From NCBI GenBank assembly GCA_032622095.1, contig CP136069.1, forward strand, positions 120,394,126-120,458,125: 64,000 bases of DNA, in the 5' to 3' direction. Under the pieces are notes generated by a model. It was not told the origin of the DNA, did no database searches, and saw only the letters and a list, made by a program, of their open reading frames with translations. This DNA is from Siphonodentalium dalli. Its lineage: Eukaryota; Mollusca; Scaphopoda; Gadilida; Siphonodentaliidae. Below, one piece after another: positions 45,257 through 56,800 of this stretch (positions are counted from its first letter, which is position 1; each line of letters starts with the position of its first letter). A program made the translations under genes and the position numbers.

Positions 45257-45475
45257 TAACCCTTCATACAGAGCGATACAAGCGTTACAGTAGTTGAAGG
45301 AATCGATTTTATTTCTAGCGATTATCTGCGTCCCAGTAGTAACCCTTGATACAGAGCGATACAAGCGTTACAGCGGTTTAAGGAATCGATTTTTATTTCT
45401 AGTGATTATCTGCGTCCCAATAGTAACCCTTGACACAGAGCGATACAAGCATTACAGAAGTTTAAGGAATCGGGA
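45257..45475 (+). repeat. 83-bp satellite array, distal block
   Basis: The array resumes at TAACCCTTCATACAG, exactly where the 42.06-kb block was cut, and runs for about 2.7 units to 45475 (GAAGTTTAAGGAATCGGG). The main block and this one were contiguous before the 3.2-kb insertion. Confidence 0.9.
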
Positions 45476-45521
45476 TGATTTGGAAGGGGCGGAACACCTT
45501 CCCTAGAACCCACTTTGGAAT

Positions 45522-46126
45522 TTATTTGAAATACATGATGAGAATAACACAATCATGAAATGGTGAGACATGGTGAAAATGGTCTAGGCTTTTTTTATTT
45601 ATTTTTTTGTGTTTGCCTTCTTTTTCCCCTGTTTTCTGATGTTGTTGCTGTTGTTGTTGTTGTTTGATTATGTCAGCGTGAGAGAGAGAGAAAGAGAGAG
45701 ATAGAGAGTGGAGCCGCCGCTGATCCTGTTGTTGTATGTGCTGGTGGTGGAGATGGGGGACACCGGGATGTGATGGTACTCCGGTGTTCAGGGTGTTGAC
45801 ATGTCCATCTCCACCCAGCGGCAGGAACGTCCGGGTGGTATCCGCGTCCATGTCTCCGCTAACTTCGATGACGATAGCAGGAACCTCCGGAATGTCGTCG
45901 GCGTCCCTGCTTCTGGTGGTGATATCGTCAGCTGCGTCGTCGGCGGAAGCCAAATGGGGTGCTTGGGCGTCTTTTAGCTCGCCCCTGTTTCCACTTGGCC
46001 CTCCTGTCCGCATCTCGTCTTCTGTGGGAGGGGTCTTCTTCTTCTTTCTCCGCCGCCCCAGCGTGTCTCCTCCGTCCCCAGGTAGCTGGTGATCTGCAGC
46101 TACCGGGTTACTGCCGACAGAGGGTC
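45522..46126 (-). CDS. Candidate host 3'-terminal exon, low-complexity protein
   Basis: The minus strand shows GGTCCTTTTCAG, a good acceptor, at 46137-46127, then about 200 open codons of GC-rich DNA unlike its surroundings. The translation is GPSVGSNPVAADHQLPGDGG, then RRRKKKKTPPTEDEMRTGG, an acidic section (ADDAADDITTRSRDADDIP, EVPAIVIEVSGDMDADTTR) and a His/Gln-rich part. After about 45725 it runs through a CT microsatellite, a Gln run and Lys-rich sequence that looks more like UTR, although no stop occurs until 45522. AATAAA overlaps that stop (45526-45521). The basic KKKK stretch could be a nuclear signal. Family unknown. No upstream exon was identified in the window. Confidence 0.4.
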
Positions 46127-46129
46127 CTG

Positions 46130-46496
46130 AAAAGGACCGTGTCGGTGTAACCCGGAATATAAAAAAACAAGTCAACCTGGCTACCTGACCTGTGTAAATT
46201 CCAGGCCATGCAATCCAGGTTGATTGAGCCCAGCACGAGCCTGACTTCAGCGGGGATTATAGACAAATCCATTGCCCGCCGAAGCCAGTAATCCGATCGC
46301 TGGTGGGCGATGTCCAGGAGCGCTCAAGCCTGAAGCCGGGACGTCTCATCCCACCAGCGAACAGAACTCGAATGAATCTAGTATTTTTTATTGGGAGTTT
46401 GGGACTGGGCCCAGGGAGGGTTGAGAGGGGCGGAACCCCTCTCCTACAACCCACTTTGTGAATTTTGGGATGATCATGGAAATGAAGTACAAAAAT
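46130..46496. other. Non-coding DNA upstream of the exon
   Basis: Higher GC, no second exon found. At 46426-46462 the words GGGGCGGAACCCCT and ACAACCCACTTTG repeat those at 45487-45520 (GGGGCGGAACACCT and AGAACCCACTTTG), a direct repeat on either side of the exon candidate. Confidence 0.5.
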
Positions 46497-46752
46497 ATCC
46501 GACCGAACACAGGTTGGACACTTTTTCGGACCACTTTAACGAACTCGACCCAAAACATTTTCGACGCAAAATTTTCCGCCCAGCTGGCCACTTGAGAATT
46601 TGGCGTCATTTGCCACATTTTCCCCAAAAAATCGGACCGAACTCAGGTTCGACACTTTTTTACGAACTCGACCCAAAATATTTTCGGCCCAAAATGTTTC
46701 GCCCACCTGGCCACTTACGATTTTGGGGCCATTTGCTATACTTTCCGACATT
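46497..46752. repeat. 134-bp tandem duplication
   Basis: ATC(C/G)GACCGAAC(A/T)CAGGTT, GAACTCGACCCAAAA(C/T)A, TTTTCG.C.CAAAAT.TT and GGCCACTT recur at 46497 and 46631. Frames on both strands through it are repeat by-products. Confidence 0.85.
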
Positions 46753-47547
46753 TTGCGAATAAGTAATAAGTAACAAAATTCACGTTGCTTATTTTGTTAT
46801 TAGAGAAAATGTAGCCATACTACTGTGTAGATTATATGCTTCCGATACCGACACGTGGCGCATGCATACTGACCCTGACTTTTATACGGACCATCGAATG
46901 TTACGGACCCTGACTTATACGGACCTCGGCATAGACGGGCCCTCGATTACAGGGACCCAATACTGATATGGACCTCAATTAAAGTATGCAATTTTATTTA
47001 TATTTTACTTTATTTAAATATACTAACATAACATTTTAGGCTTGTGATTGAAGCGATACAATATAATGGCACAGCCAGGGGGTGGGGGATCAGGAAAAAA
47101 ATTACCGATACAAGGTGGAAATTTTGTGTTTTTCAGTTTTGGGGACCCACCACCCCGGGAGCGTAAGTTTTTTCCACCCAGGTCTGGGCCACCCACCCGG
47201 GATCGTAAGTTTTTTCCACCCAGGTCTGGGACACCCACCCCCAAAATTGATGAAAATCTTGTAAATTCTACTAAATAATGTGTTGTTGGCCGGGCAAGGG
47301 TCTCTCATTGTGTCTGCACCGGAACTGAGAGAACGCCGATCAAGTACACCCACAAAAAATAAACAAACAAAGCACATGTCTGAAAAATATGCCTACAAAA
47401 CTAGTGACAAAACCTTTAAAACCAAAATATTTATGGTTATAAAGGTAAAATACCCATTTTAACAGGATAGTTGTGTCCCTTTTTAGCAATAGGTTAAAAT
47501 ATGTGCATATGTAAGGTAAAAACACCATCAATTTGAGTAAATAAACA
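46753..47547. other. Non-coding DNA with a 42-bp duplication
   Basis: CGTAAGTTTTTTCCACCCAG followed by GTCTGGG repeats at 47162 and 47204 (period 42). Words such as ACGGACC and CCCTGACTT repeat loosely at 46865-46960. No gene. Confidence 0.55.
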
Positions 47548-47692
47548 CAAATTTGATTTTTGAGACAGTGCAATTTTTTTTTGGATTGCACATCTACTTG
47601 ATTGGGTGGGATTCGAACCCTGGCCCATGATGGCGAGCGCGCCTTGCGACTCAAAGTCCGACGTCAATACCACACGGCTAGATCCGAAGCCA
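47548..47692 (-). mobile_element. tRNA-derived SINE, second family, minus strand
   Basis: On the minus strand it reads TAGCCGTGTGGTATTGACGT (A-box region), GAGTCGCAAGGCGCGCTCGC and GGGTTCGAATCCCACC (B box), then TTGCACTGTCTCAAAAATCA. It lacks an anticodon-arm fold good enough for a functional tRNA. It is the same family as 48666-48756. Confidence 0.7.
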
Positions 47693-48665
47693 CGACAATT
47701 AGTTTTCACGGCTGGCTCAACCAATTTTCGTGGCTGGTTATCTAGCTAAGCCGGCTCAGGCGCGAGGTTTGTGGCTGACGAAATATGGCGGCTCAGCCGT
47801 CTGAGACGTTATCATTCAGCGTATTTCGTTTCAGAAATTGTCCTTATCCCCGGTTATAGACACCCGCTTGTTTTTGGCGTTTGTTGTGAACCCATAGAAG
47901 TCTTTTGGTGTTGGGCTTTTCCATTATGGCGAAATACACGAAGGAGTCAGTAAAGGACTGGCAGGGATTGCTAATTATATGTAGTTTCCCATCTATATAA
48001 TCGGTATAAGTTACATTGGAACTTCTGTCGACTTCAGACGGCTATATCATCACTGGCATCTTGCGATATATGTATTCATCATTTGATGCTGAATCCCTTA
48101 GTATTGATATATAATATTTCAAACTATTTTCTATTCTCTACTGTAGACGGGTTATGTGCATATATTGACAAATGTCAGCGATGTCTGAGACTGAGTCGTG
48201 TCGAAATAAATGATTTATACTTTAAACCCTTTCAATGCTGAATGGATGCTCCCACTCCGTTATATGGAAGCATGCATTGGAATAGTCTATTCCACAATGA
48301 GAGGCCCCGGGTGTTCTGAAAGTGTAACAACCATGCCGTGTCCATACGAGAATGCCAATATTAGGCAATGCGGTTTAGTTATTTGTGATTCGCAGTACAG
48401 TTGTCATTAACATATAAGTCCATGCCATGGCTCAGCCATTTTACAATTCCGGCGGCGGAGATGTTTTCATGTGGCTGGCGTTGGAGATAATATGGCTGGC
48501 GGCGGCTTGTGGCCAATATGGCGATGGCGGCTTCGGACTCTGCACACGACCACCGAAGCAACCCCAAAAAAGGAAGCTCAAATGGCCGCTGTATTCTGAC
48601 GTCGCACTTAGGACACTACACGTTTATGCACATTTTAAGGTCTCTATAGTATATATATAGGATAC
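47693..48665. other. Non-coding DNA between two inverted SINEs
   Basis: Moderate GC. A CGGCTGGCTCA / GGCTGGTTATC repetition near 47710-47740. No exon signals that I trust. Confidence 0.5.
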
Positions 48666-48756
48666 TTTGAGTCGCAAGGCGCGCTCGCCGTCATGGGCCT
48701 GTGTTCAAATCCCACCAGTCTAAAACAATTTGCACTGTCTCAAAAATTAAATTTGC
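48666..48756 (+). mobile_element. tRNA-derived SINE, second family, plus strand, 5' truncated
   Basis: TTTGAGTCGCAAGGCGCGCT, then CGTCATGGGCCTGTGTTCAA (decayed B box) and TTTGCACTGTCTCAAAAATT match 47548-47657 in the opposite orientation. The A-box part is absent. Confidence 0.7.
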
Positions 48757-50015
48757 TTCTAAAAATAGGCACCTGGTGTGTTGTATAGTCCCAAGCATGT
48801 TCTAAGGGCCAGCTCGGCTCGGCATGTTTCGGAGGCAATAAATATAACACTGCTACTGTGCTATATCTCCTATATAAATAAACACAGTCCCAGTCCTCTC
48901 CATGTGGTGAAATATCACTGGTGGGCAATGAGGAGTTCCCCTGAAAATCATTCTAGGCGAGTGGCGAGTAGCTCTCCTACAAAATGTGGAGGCGAGTAGT
49001 ATCCCAGCAGGAGATGCCGAAGGGAGGGGTCAGGGGGCCTCCCCTCGAATTTTTTTTACATTAGATGCTCTGAAATTAAATCTGGAGCCTTTTAATGCTC
49101 CAATCAGTGAACAACACGTTATTATGTGACTTAAGTCACTGTAGTCATGTATCGACATCGACCATGTACTTCGACCACGTGGTCACTGTATTTATTGTTT
49201 ATGCAATATATTGACTGATATCATTAATATAAACAAATGAGGCCAACGGTTTTTCGGCTTTTTGACAGCAAATCAATCTAATGGGTCATACATTACCGGT
49301 ATTTATTTAAAAGTAATAGGGTTTCCAGTGGGATTTCAAGGAATGAGGGAACCAAGAACTTTTGTGCAATATGAATTTCTATGTTAGTTACTATTTATGT
49401 ATTGTGTTGTATTGATGTTACATTATTTATGTTGTATGCAGTTGTATACAGTATTATAGGTTATATCTCACGGTGACCACTCATGAGATACTTCCGGTAT
49501 TCACTCAAAACACGCAGGTATCATCTGTGTATAATAAGTTAAAAAAAACCATGATAAACTATTAGAAAAGATGAGAATGGCTTTTTTTTCATTGCAATTA
49601 TTTTCCTCGACCAAAACCGGACCCACCCCATGTTTTCAACTGTTAAAGGGAGAATTTGTGGACAAAAAATTAAGATATAGAGCCCCCCTCACTTGTATAA
49701 GGCTATAGCATGCACTACTATATGAATCTGATTGTTTCAATTCATTTTGAAGCTGTAATGTGTCTTAGAAATGATTTTGGAAAAAAATTGCATGACATCA
49801 GAAAAAATCTGCATTCCGGGCTCGGGGACACCCACCCACCCGGTCCTTGTATCCTGTAATTATTTTTCCGACCCCCCCCCCCCCTGGCACAGCTGGTTTT
49901 ATCTAGTATCTATATATGTTCGAATATTTGTATGTCTCCATGTCCACTATATATAGAAAATAATGAGGCCATCTATAGGACTAATATAGGTAATATTTAC
50001 CAGGGATGTTAACAA
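48757..50015. other. Non-coding DNA, no gene seen
   Basis: AT-rich, with C and T homopolymers near 49820-49885. No supported coding region. Confidence 0.5.
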
Positions 50016-50465
50016 GGTTAGAAGGAACTAAATAAGTAGAATTACGTCCCTTTCGTTTTTACAGGGTATCTCGAATACGAGTTAAAAAAATTCTGGCGCG
50101 CGATTGGCGTATAATATGTCAAATAATTTTACAAATTCAAGACATATAATACCCATAGCATGTAAAAACGTGCGCGTTTCCTAGTCTGAAATGCGTTCGT
50201 GTCCAAACAATGGGGGGATATTGAGGCTGTGTATTGGCTTTTGTCAGACTGTCAAATTCTGTGCAAAAAGTGGGGTAGTGTGGAAAACGTATGCTGGTTT
50301 TTGAAAAAGGCGTGGCTCGAAAGGTACTCCTATGTGCGAACAGATGACGAAATGGTTGGTCTTTACGAACGCATGCATCGTGCACTTCGGAACTCGAAAA
50401 TTTAGCGTGGGCGTGGTCAAACGTTAACACTGTTGCCTCTGGAAAACATTTAGTTCCTTCTAACC
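50016..50465. mobile_element. 450-bp MITE (family M2), left copy
   Basis: The perfect ends GGTTAGAAGGAACTAAAT and ATTTAGTTCCTTCTAACC enclose 450 bp. The second copy (52255-52704) has the same length and only a handful of differences. A short open frame (50199-50405) is preserved in both but has no recognisable domain. The right flank TAAAGCAG resembles the TTAAGCAG junction inside the neighbouring tandem units. Confidence 0.85.
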
Positions 50466-52254
50466 TAAAGCAGAAAAATCGAATTTTTCGTATTTCGTCC
50501 TATGATGGACAAACGTGGTGATAAATCACATAATTGTGATCTGATTTGCGAAGCATACATAGTTAGACATTACATTACACCAGCATTTGGATTTTATTGC
50601 CATTTTTCAGGAAGTGGGGAATATTTGCACCTAATAACCTTTGTGAGATTTTCACTTATTTATCGTTATTCTGTATCTGATGTGCCACTTTAAGAGAGAA
50701 ATCACCTCACATCGATATCTTTATCTATTTGTGGACATCTGACCATCAGCATAAACTTGATGTCTCGAGTATTTTTAACCATGCAGGGATGATGCAGCTG
50801 CCAACTTGTCGACCGTGTGGAAATTCCTATCTTTCTGGTGCAAGGGGGGGGGTGTAAAAATCTAACTATTTATTCAGAAACCCGGACAATTTTGGTCAAT
50901 TGAGCATATCATCTGAAACATTATTTGCACGTATTGTCTGTGCCGCTATATACATGCGCGTCATGCCCATTAAAGGCATATTCCGTTAGTTTAATTACCA
51001 AATTTTACCAAAATGTCCACATATTTTGAGAATTTCCCCAAATATGGCAAATCTCGGCATGACATGACCCCGAGGCACCCATAATTTTGTATTGTTGAAC
51101 TGCAGACGGCACTGATCAATTCCCAACTATTAGTTCTTTTATTTAGGAAGGGACGTTCCCATAATTGGCAACGACATGGACAAATTTCCACCAAAATTTC
51201 CCCAGTAGATGAACCATCTTCAGATACAGTGGGGTTAAAATAACCATGATTGCTGGGGAACGAGAACAAAGAAATGTGTAAAATCAGTTTTATTTAGCAT
51301 AGATATGACACAGCTTCACGCAGAGGTAGTTGGGATTACATAGGGTCATGTTTGCACATCTCTTAAGCAGAAAAATCGAATTTTTCGTATTTCGTCCTAT
51401 GATGGACAAACGTGGTGATAAATCACATAATTGTGATCTGATTTGCGAAGCATACATAGTTATACATTACATTACACGAGCATTTGGATTTTATTGCCAT
51501 TTTTCAGGAAGTGGGGAATATTTGCACCTAATAACCTTTGTGAGATTTTCACTTATTTATCGTTATTTTGTATCTGGTGTGCCACTTTAAGAGAGAAATC
51601 ACCTCACATCGATATCTTTATCTATTTGTGGACATCTGACCATCAGCATAAACTTGATGTCTCGAGTATTTTTAACCATGCAGCTGCCAACATGTCGACC
51701 GTGTGGAAATTCCTATCTTTCTGGTGCAAGGGGGGGGGGGTGTAAAAATCTAACTATTTATTCAGAAACCCGGACAATTTTGGTCAACTGAGCATATCAT
51801 CTGAAACATTATTTGCACGTATTGTCTGTGCCGCTATATACATGCGCGTCATGCCCATTAAAGGCATATTCCGTTAGTTTAATTACCAAATTTTATCAAA
51901 ATGTCCACATATTTTGAGAATTTCCCCAAATATGGCAAATCTCGGCATGACATGACCCCGAGGCACCCATAATTTTTGATGTTGAACTGCAGACGGCACT
52001 GATCAATTCCCAACTATTAGTTATTTTATTTAGGAAGGGACGTTCCCATAATTGGCAACGACATGGACAAATTTCCACCAAAATTTCCCCAGTAGATGAA
52101 CCATCTTCAGATACAGTGGGGGTTAAAATAACCATGATTGCTGGGCAACGAGAACAAAGAAATGTGTAAAATCAGTTTTATTTAGCATAGATATGACACA
52201 GCTTCAAGCAGAGGTAGTTGGGATTACATAGGGTCATGTTTGCACATCTCTTAA
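50466..52254. repeat. Tandem pair of 897-bp units between two M2 MITEs
   Basis: AAGCAGAAAAATCGAATTTT starts at 50468 and again at 51365, and the units are nearly identical throughout, ending GTTTGCACATCTCTTAA. Differences are few: an 11-base extra stretch near 50785 in the first unit, G-run length and scattered substitutions. A minus-strand frame (51269-50991, and its counterpart at 52135-51896) is kept in both, but it shares no domain I know and has no splice support. Confidence 0.9.
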
Positions 52255-52704
52255 GGTTAGAAGGAACTAAATAAGTAGAATTACGTCCCTTTCGTTTTTA
52301 CAGGGTATCTCGAATACGAGTTAAAAAAATTCTGGCTAGCGATTGGCATATAATATGTCAAATAATTTTACAAATTCAAGAAATATAATACCCATCGCAT
52401 GTAAAAACGTGGGCGTTTCCTAGTCTGAAATGCGCTCGTGTCCAAACAATGGCGGGATATTGAGGCTGTGTATTGGCTTTTGTCAGACTGTCAAATTCTG
52501 TGCAAAAAGTGGGGTAGTGTGGAAAACGTATGCTGGTTTTTGAAAAAGGCGTGGCTCGAAAGGTACTCCTATGTGCGAACATATGACGAAAGGGTTGGTC
52601 TTTACGAACGCATGCATCGTGCACTTCGGAACTCGAAAATTTAGCGTGGGCGTGGTCAAACGTTAATACTGTGGCCTATGGAAAACATTTAGTTCCTTCT
52701 AACC
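52255..52704. mobile_element. 450-bp MITE (family M2), right copy
   Basis: Same ends and length as 50016-50465. The left flank is the end of the second 897-bp unit (CATCTCTTAA). The right flank GTAACGG is unrelated sequence. Confidence 0.85.
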
Positions 52705-53239
52705 GTAACGGTGTGGTTTATAGGGGGTCGGGGCTCTTTACAAAAATTAATAAAAGAAATATTTGACGTCCGTTACCACAAAACATGTTAATAGTAGTCG
52801 TGGCGCATTTAATACAAGTGTACCAGGCATTCAGAAGTATAATACGTCATTCCGAATGCATTGAATTCAACAAAAGAAGACAATAACGTTAACAATTGAA
52901 CAAAAATATGTAAAAGAGTGTGCGATATGTCGTATGTCGATTTATGGGTTGAGTGGGTCACAGTGAATAACTCTCCCAAAAAGTAATTGCTAATTTTCAG
53001 ATAGTATGCGAGCTCATATTTATGATAGATTACTTTTCTAGTAAACAATAGCGAAAACGTCGGCATTTCATTTAGTATAATGGCGTGATATGTAACACAC
53101 ATTTCCCAAGCGCGTGTAAAGGTTCGAGTTGAATGGGTCTCCGCGCTCATCGTGCAGCGCAGATATATCCCACTATGTTCTCACGAACAGCACATTATGT
53201 AAAACAGGTCATCCCACAAAATCCCGAGGTAACAAACCT
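52705..53239. other. Non-coding DNA, no gene seen
   Basis: AT-rich sequence. The minus frame at 52809-53150 is featureless. Confidence 0.5.
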
Positions 53240-55036
53240 GGGGTTGGTTCCAGAGACGTGGCGACGGGGGGGGGGGGGGGTGGTTTGGGTGTGTCTCACC
53301 CCCCCAACTTTGGTCAAAATTTTCAACAGTTGGAAATTTCATACCTGCCAAAACATTAGTTGAAAATTTCACACCAACAATAGGTTGATAATGTTCTGTA
53401 GTTTGATTTTCAAACAATTTATTGGGGGAATTTATTGTTTTTGGACCAATATTTGCATATTTTCCTATTTTTTGTCAAAATTTTGGACTGAAATGGTCAC
53501 CCGTTGGAAATTTTCCAACCTAGGGGGGGGGGGGGGGGGGGGGTGAGAGGTTGGAAATTTCCAACACTTGGAAAGCTTGTGTCCTGGTCCCTCCCCCGTG
53601 GCCAGTCAAAAACTGATTGTTAATTTAAGAAAACAATATTGTCATACATTTGTTCAACATTGTCATTGGAATTGTCATCAGTTGGAAATTTTCCAAGCTA
53701 AAGTGTGGGTGTCAGGTTTGAAATTTCCAACTCTAGGTAGACTTGAGGCTAGTCTAGATGCTAGGATTTTGCGACTTTCTTGTTCAGATTCAAAAATGTT
53801 CGCACACCGGGCCGAACCATGGTCGGCCAGGTGTGTCATTGTCGCTCCCCCGTGGCCAGTAGAAAACGGCTAATTAGTTTAACAAAACAATATTTTACTA
53901 CATTTGTTCGAACTTGTGGACTGAAATGGTCATCAGTTGGAGAATTTTCCAGCCTGAGGGGGAGATGAGGTTTGAAATTTCCAACACTAGGAAAGCTTAA
54001 GTTGAGGCCAGTCTAGATGCTAGGATTTGCGATTTTCTTGTATAGTTTTAAAAACATTTTCACACCGGGCAGAACAACCATAGTGGGCCCGGTCTCTTGT
54101 CCGTAGCCGTGTGTATTTGTCTGGAGTTAGACCACTAGATGTAAGAATTTATGCAATTTTCAGGTTAAAATATCTGAATGTTCTCATACCGGGAATATAG
54201 CACCATGGTGTATGAATATATAGGATATTACGCCTGAGCACCGAAGTGCAAGGGGGTGCAAATGGAATTATGCAAATATTGTGTTTGGTCTGATTCAAGG
54301 GGTTTGGTAACCAAACGAATAGGTTTGTTTCCTGATGTTATGTTCTGCTAAATGAATACTGATCATGATAATTGCGAACTGAAAGGTCTAACTTTGTTTA
54401 AAACACACCCAACACATACGGAAAGGCATTTGATCACGCGTTGAGTTGACATTTGCTAATTTTGAACATAATTTTTAATCCAGACCTCAAAGTCTGTCTG
54501 ATATGCACCTATTGAATTTTTCGTGGAAAAGCCTGAAGCCTATTTGCCAGAACAGTATCGTTGCAGGATTGTGATCGCATTTGGCAAGTAGTTTGATCAA
54601 AACTTTGGTCAAAATGTTCAACAGTTGGATATTTCATACCTGCGTGAAATTGTTCTTGTAATTTGATTTTCAAACAATTTATTAGGGGGGATTTATTGTT
54701 TTGGGACCAAAATGGCCATTAGTTGGAAATTTGAAAACCCTGTAGGGGTGTCATGTTGGAAATGTCCAACACTTGGACAGCTTGTAGCCTGGTCAAAAAC
54801 TGCTAGTTAATTTTAGAAAACAATATTATCCTACATTTGGTAAAAATTGTCATTGGAATTGTCATCAGATGGAAATGTTTCAACCTGAGCGGGGTGTCAG
54901 GTTTGAAATTTCTAACTCTAGGAAGGCTTGAGGATATAGAGAAACTAAACTTAATAAATAAATAAAAATAAATAGAATCTATAGTAATAATGTGACCAGT
55001 CTAGGTGCTAAGATTTTGATGTTTTTTTGTTCAGTT
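53240..55036. repeat. Degenerate GTTGGAAATTTTCCAAC repeat field, left part
   Basis: Loosely repeated modules of about 250 bp share CAGTTGGAAATTTTCCAACC (itself palindromic), TTGAAATTTCCAACACTAGG, AAAGCTTG, TCCCCCGTGGCCAGT, AACAATATT and TCTAGATGCTAGGATTTTGC. Module starts are near 53320, 53570, 53830 and 54600. Non-coding. It continues after the inserted TTAA element. Confidence 0.7.
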
Positions 55037-55040
55037 TTAA

Positions 55041-56320
55041 GGGGGAGGTCAAGTGAAACATTTTGAATGGGCGATTCTCATGTTAATCTCCGGGGCAAAA
55101 GTTGAGAATATTCACAAAAAGTGGTGAGACATAGGTCGAACTTTCAAACAGGAAAATGTCGTACCTGGCTGCTCCGCTCAGTTATTTCTTGACCGCACAA
55201 GGTGGTCGCGAGCAGATCCGAAATAATTAATTTGCACGAAAGACGGAAAGCCTGTGAATGGGTGCAGCCATTTTAAATTATCTCCCATATCGAGTGAAAT
55301 CAACAACAAAATTGCGATTATTTGCAACAGAAATAAAATATGAAATAATCAATGACATGTATTGGAAACATATAGTTTGCAGACCTGGTCATCTTTTTTC
55401 GAAATATGACTGACGTACGTGTTCGATTATATCGTCATACCATCGATATTCAACTGCAACTTTGGTGATTTTCTCGTAATAGTTTTGTCTACAAACAAAC
55501 ATTGAATATCGTTGCGCGTGGATGGAGGGAAATAGTTCCGACTGATATGCCAAATTGATCGTCCTACAAATGGTCTCAACTATATTGTTTTCGACATTTG
55601 TAGGTTTAAAAATAAGTATATATGTTGAATTGTGTGGAATATAGCAACGATATATCGATTATTCAATTTCCCGGGCTGAGGATGGCGAATTATCAGCTTC
55701 ACCATTTCACAAAGGTGTGGCAGGGCATTTCCGTCGCTTCTCTGAAAACAAATGAAAAATTACAGGTGAAAAGCTCAGAAAAGGTAATAATATATACCAA
55801 TCGGGAAGTAAATGACATAATAAATGTTGTGTGAAACTGTTATTAAACGTTTTCGACATCCGATTTCTTGATTGGAATCCAGGAACTTACAAATTTGGAG
55901 TTGTTTGCTGTATAATCAGTGATAATCTGAGTCGCATGCACGATTTGTTGTTGTCAACAAGCCTCTATCTAGTGAATATAGGGCGAAGTATGGTAACATA
56001 AATAGTCTTTCATTGCAACACGTGTGCCTCTGATATGTGCTAAATGAAATCAACAAATTGAATTTGACCTCCATGCCTCTTGTAAATAGTTCTTGTAAAT
56101 GGAGGATAGTAGATTTATGATGTTTACATTTTCAAAAGTTGTCTTTTGTGCTTTCTGGACTAATATTTGTGGAAATTAGTAAGCACTTCCGCCAGGTGAA
56201 TTATTTACCAATATTATGAGGCAGTCAGTTTGATTTTTACACACCTGCTAGGTATATAACTATTGTGCCGGAGATTAACGTGAGAATCGCCCATTCAAAA
56301 TGTTTCACTTTACCTCCCCT
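55041..56320. mobile_element. 1.28-kb TTAA-target DNA transposon (family M3)
   Basis: Inverted ends of about 53 bp (GGGGGAGGTCAAGTGAAACA through ATCTCCGG at the left, CCGGAGATTAACGTGAGAAT through ACCTCCCCT at the right) are flanked by TTAA at 55037-55040 and 56321-56324. It splits the degenerate repeat field. The interior has a small frame, 55622-55834 (MANYQLHHFTKVWQGISVAS within it), with a donor-like AAAG|GTAATA, too short to be a transposase. Non-autonomous; Kolobok or piggyBac derivation is plausible from the TTAA target. Confidence 0.85.
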
Positions 56321-56324
56321 TTAA

Positions 56325-56800
56325 AAATTGTCCTGGCCCCTCCCCCGTGGCCAATAAAAAAGCTAATTAGTTTAAGAAAGCATATATTTTACTACAATTG
56401 GTCAAAATTTGGGACTGAAATAGTCATCAAATGGAAATTTTCCAACATAAGGGTGAGTAATACTGAGTATGAGGTTTGAACTTGAATTTCTAACACTAGG
56501 AAAGCTTGAGACCAATCTAGATGCTAGGATTTTGCGATTTTTTTGTTTAGATTTCAATTTTTCTCACATGGTCGACCCGGTGTGTCCTGGTCTCTCGTCC
56601 GTAACTGTGTGCATTATTATGCAGTTAGACCACTAGAATTATGCAATGGAATTTTTAAGTCTAAATATCTGAATGTTCTCTTATCGGGTATATAGAACAA
56701 TTGTTCATGAATATGCTAATATGCTTGAGCACTGAGGTGCAAGGAGCGTGTGAGTGGAATAATTGAATTCTGCAAAACTTGTGATTGGTCTCATTCATTG
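56325..56800. repeat. Degenerate repeat field, right part
   Basis: It resumes with TGGCCCCTCCCCCGTGGCCA and continues through CTAGATGCTAGGATTTTGCG, TTAGACCACTAGAATTATGC, AAATATCTGAATGTTCTC and GAGCACTGAGGTGCAAGGAG. The last words repeat 54120-54260 in order, so a block of roughly 1.2 kb (without the insertion) was duplicated long ago. Confidence 0.7.

Noticed and set aside
47548-47692. Functional tRNA gene on the minus strand
   Set aside because: A and B boxes are present, but the cloverleaf does not close and a related copy at 48.7 kb is truncated; it is a SINE.
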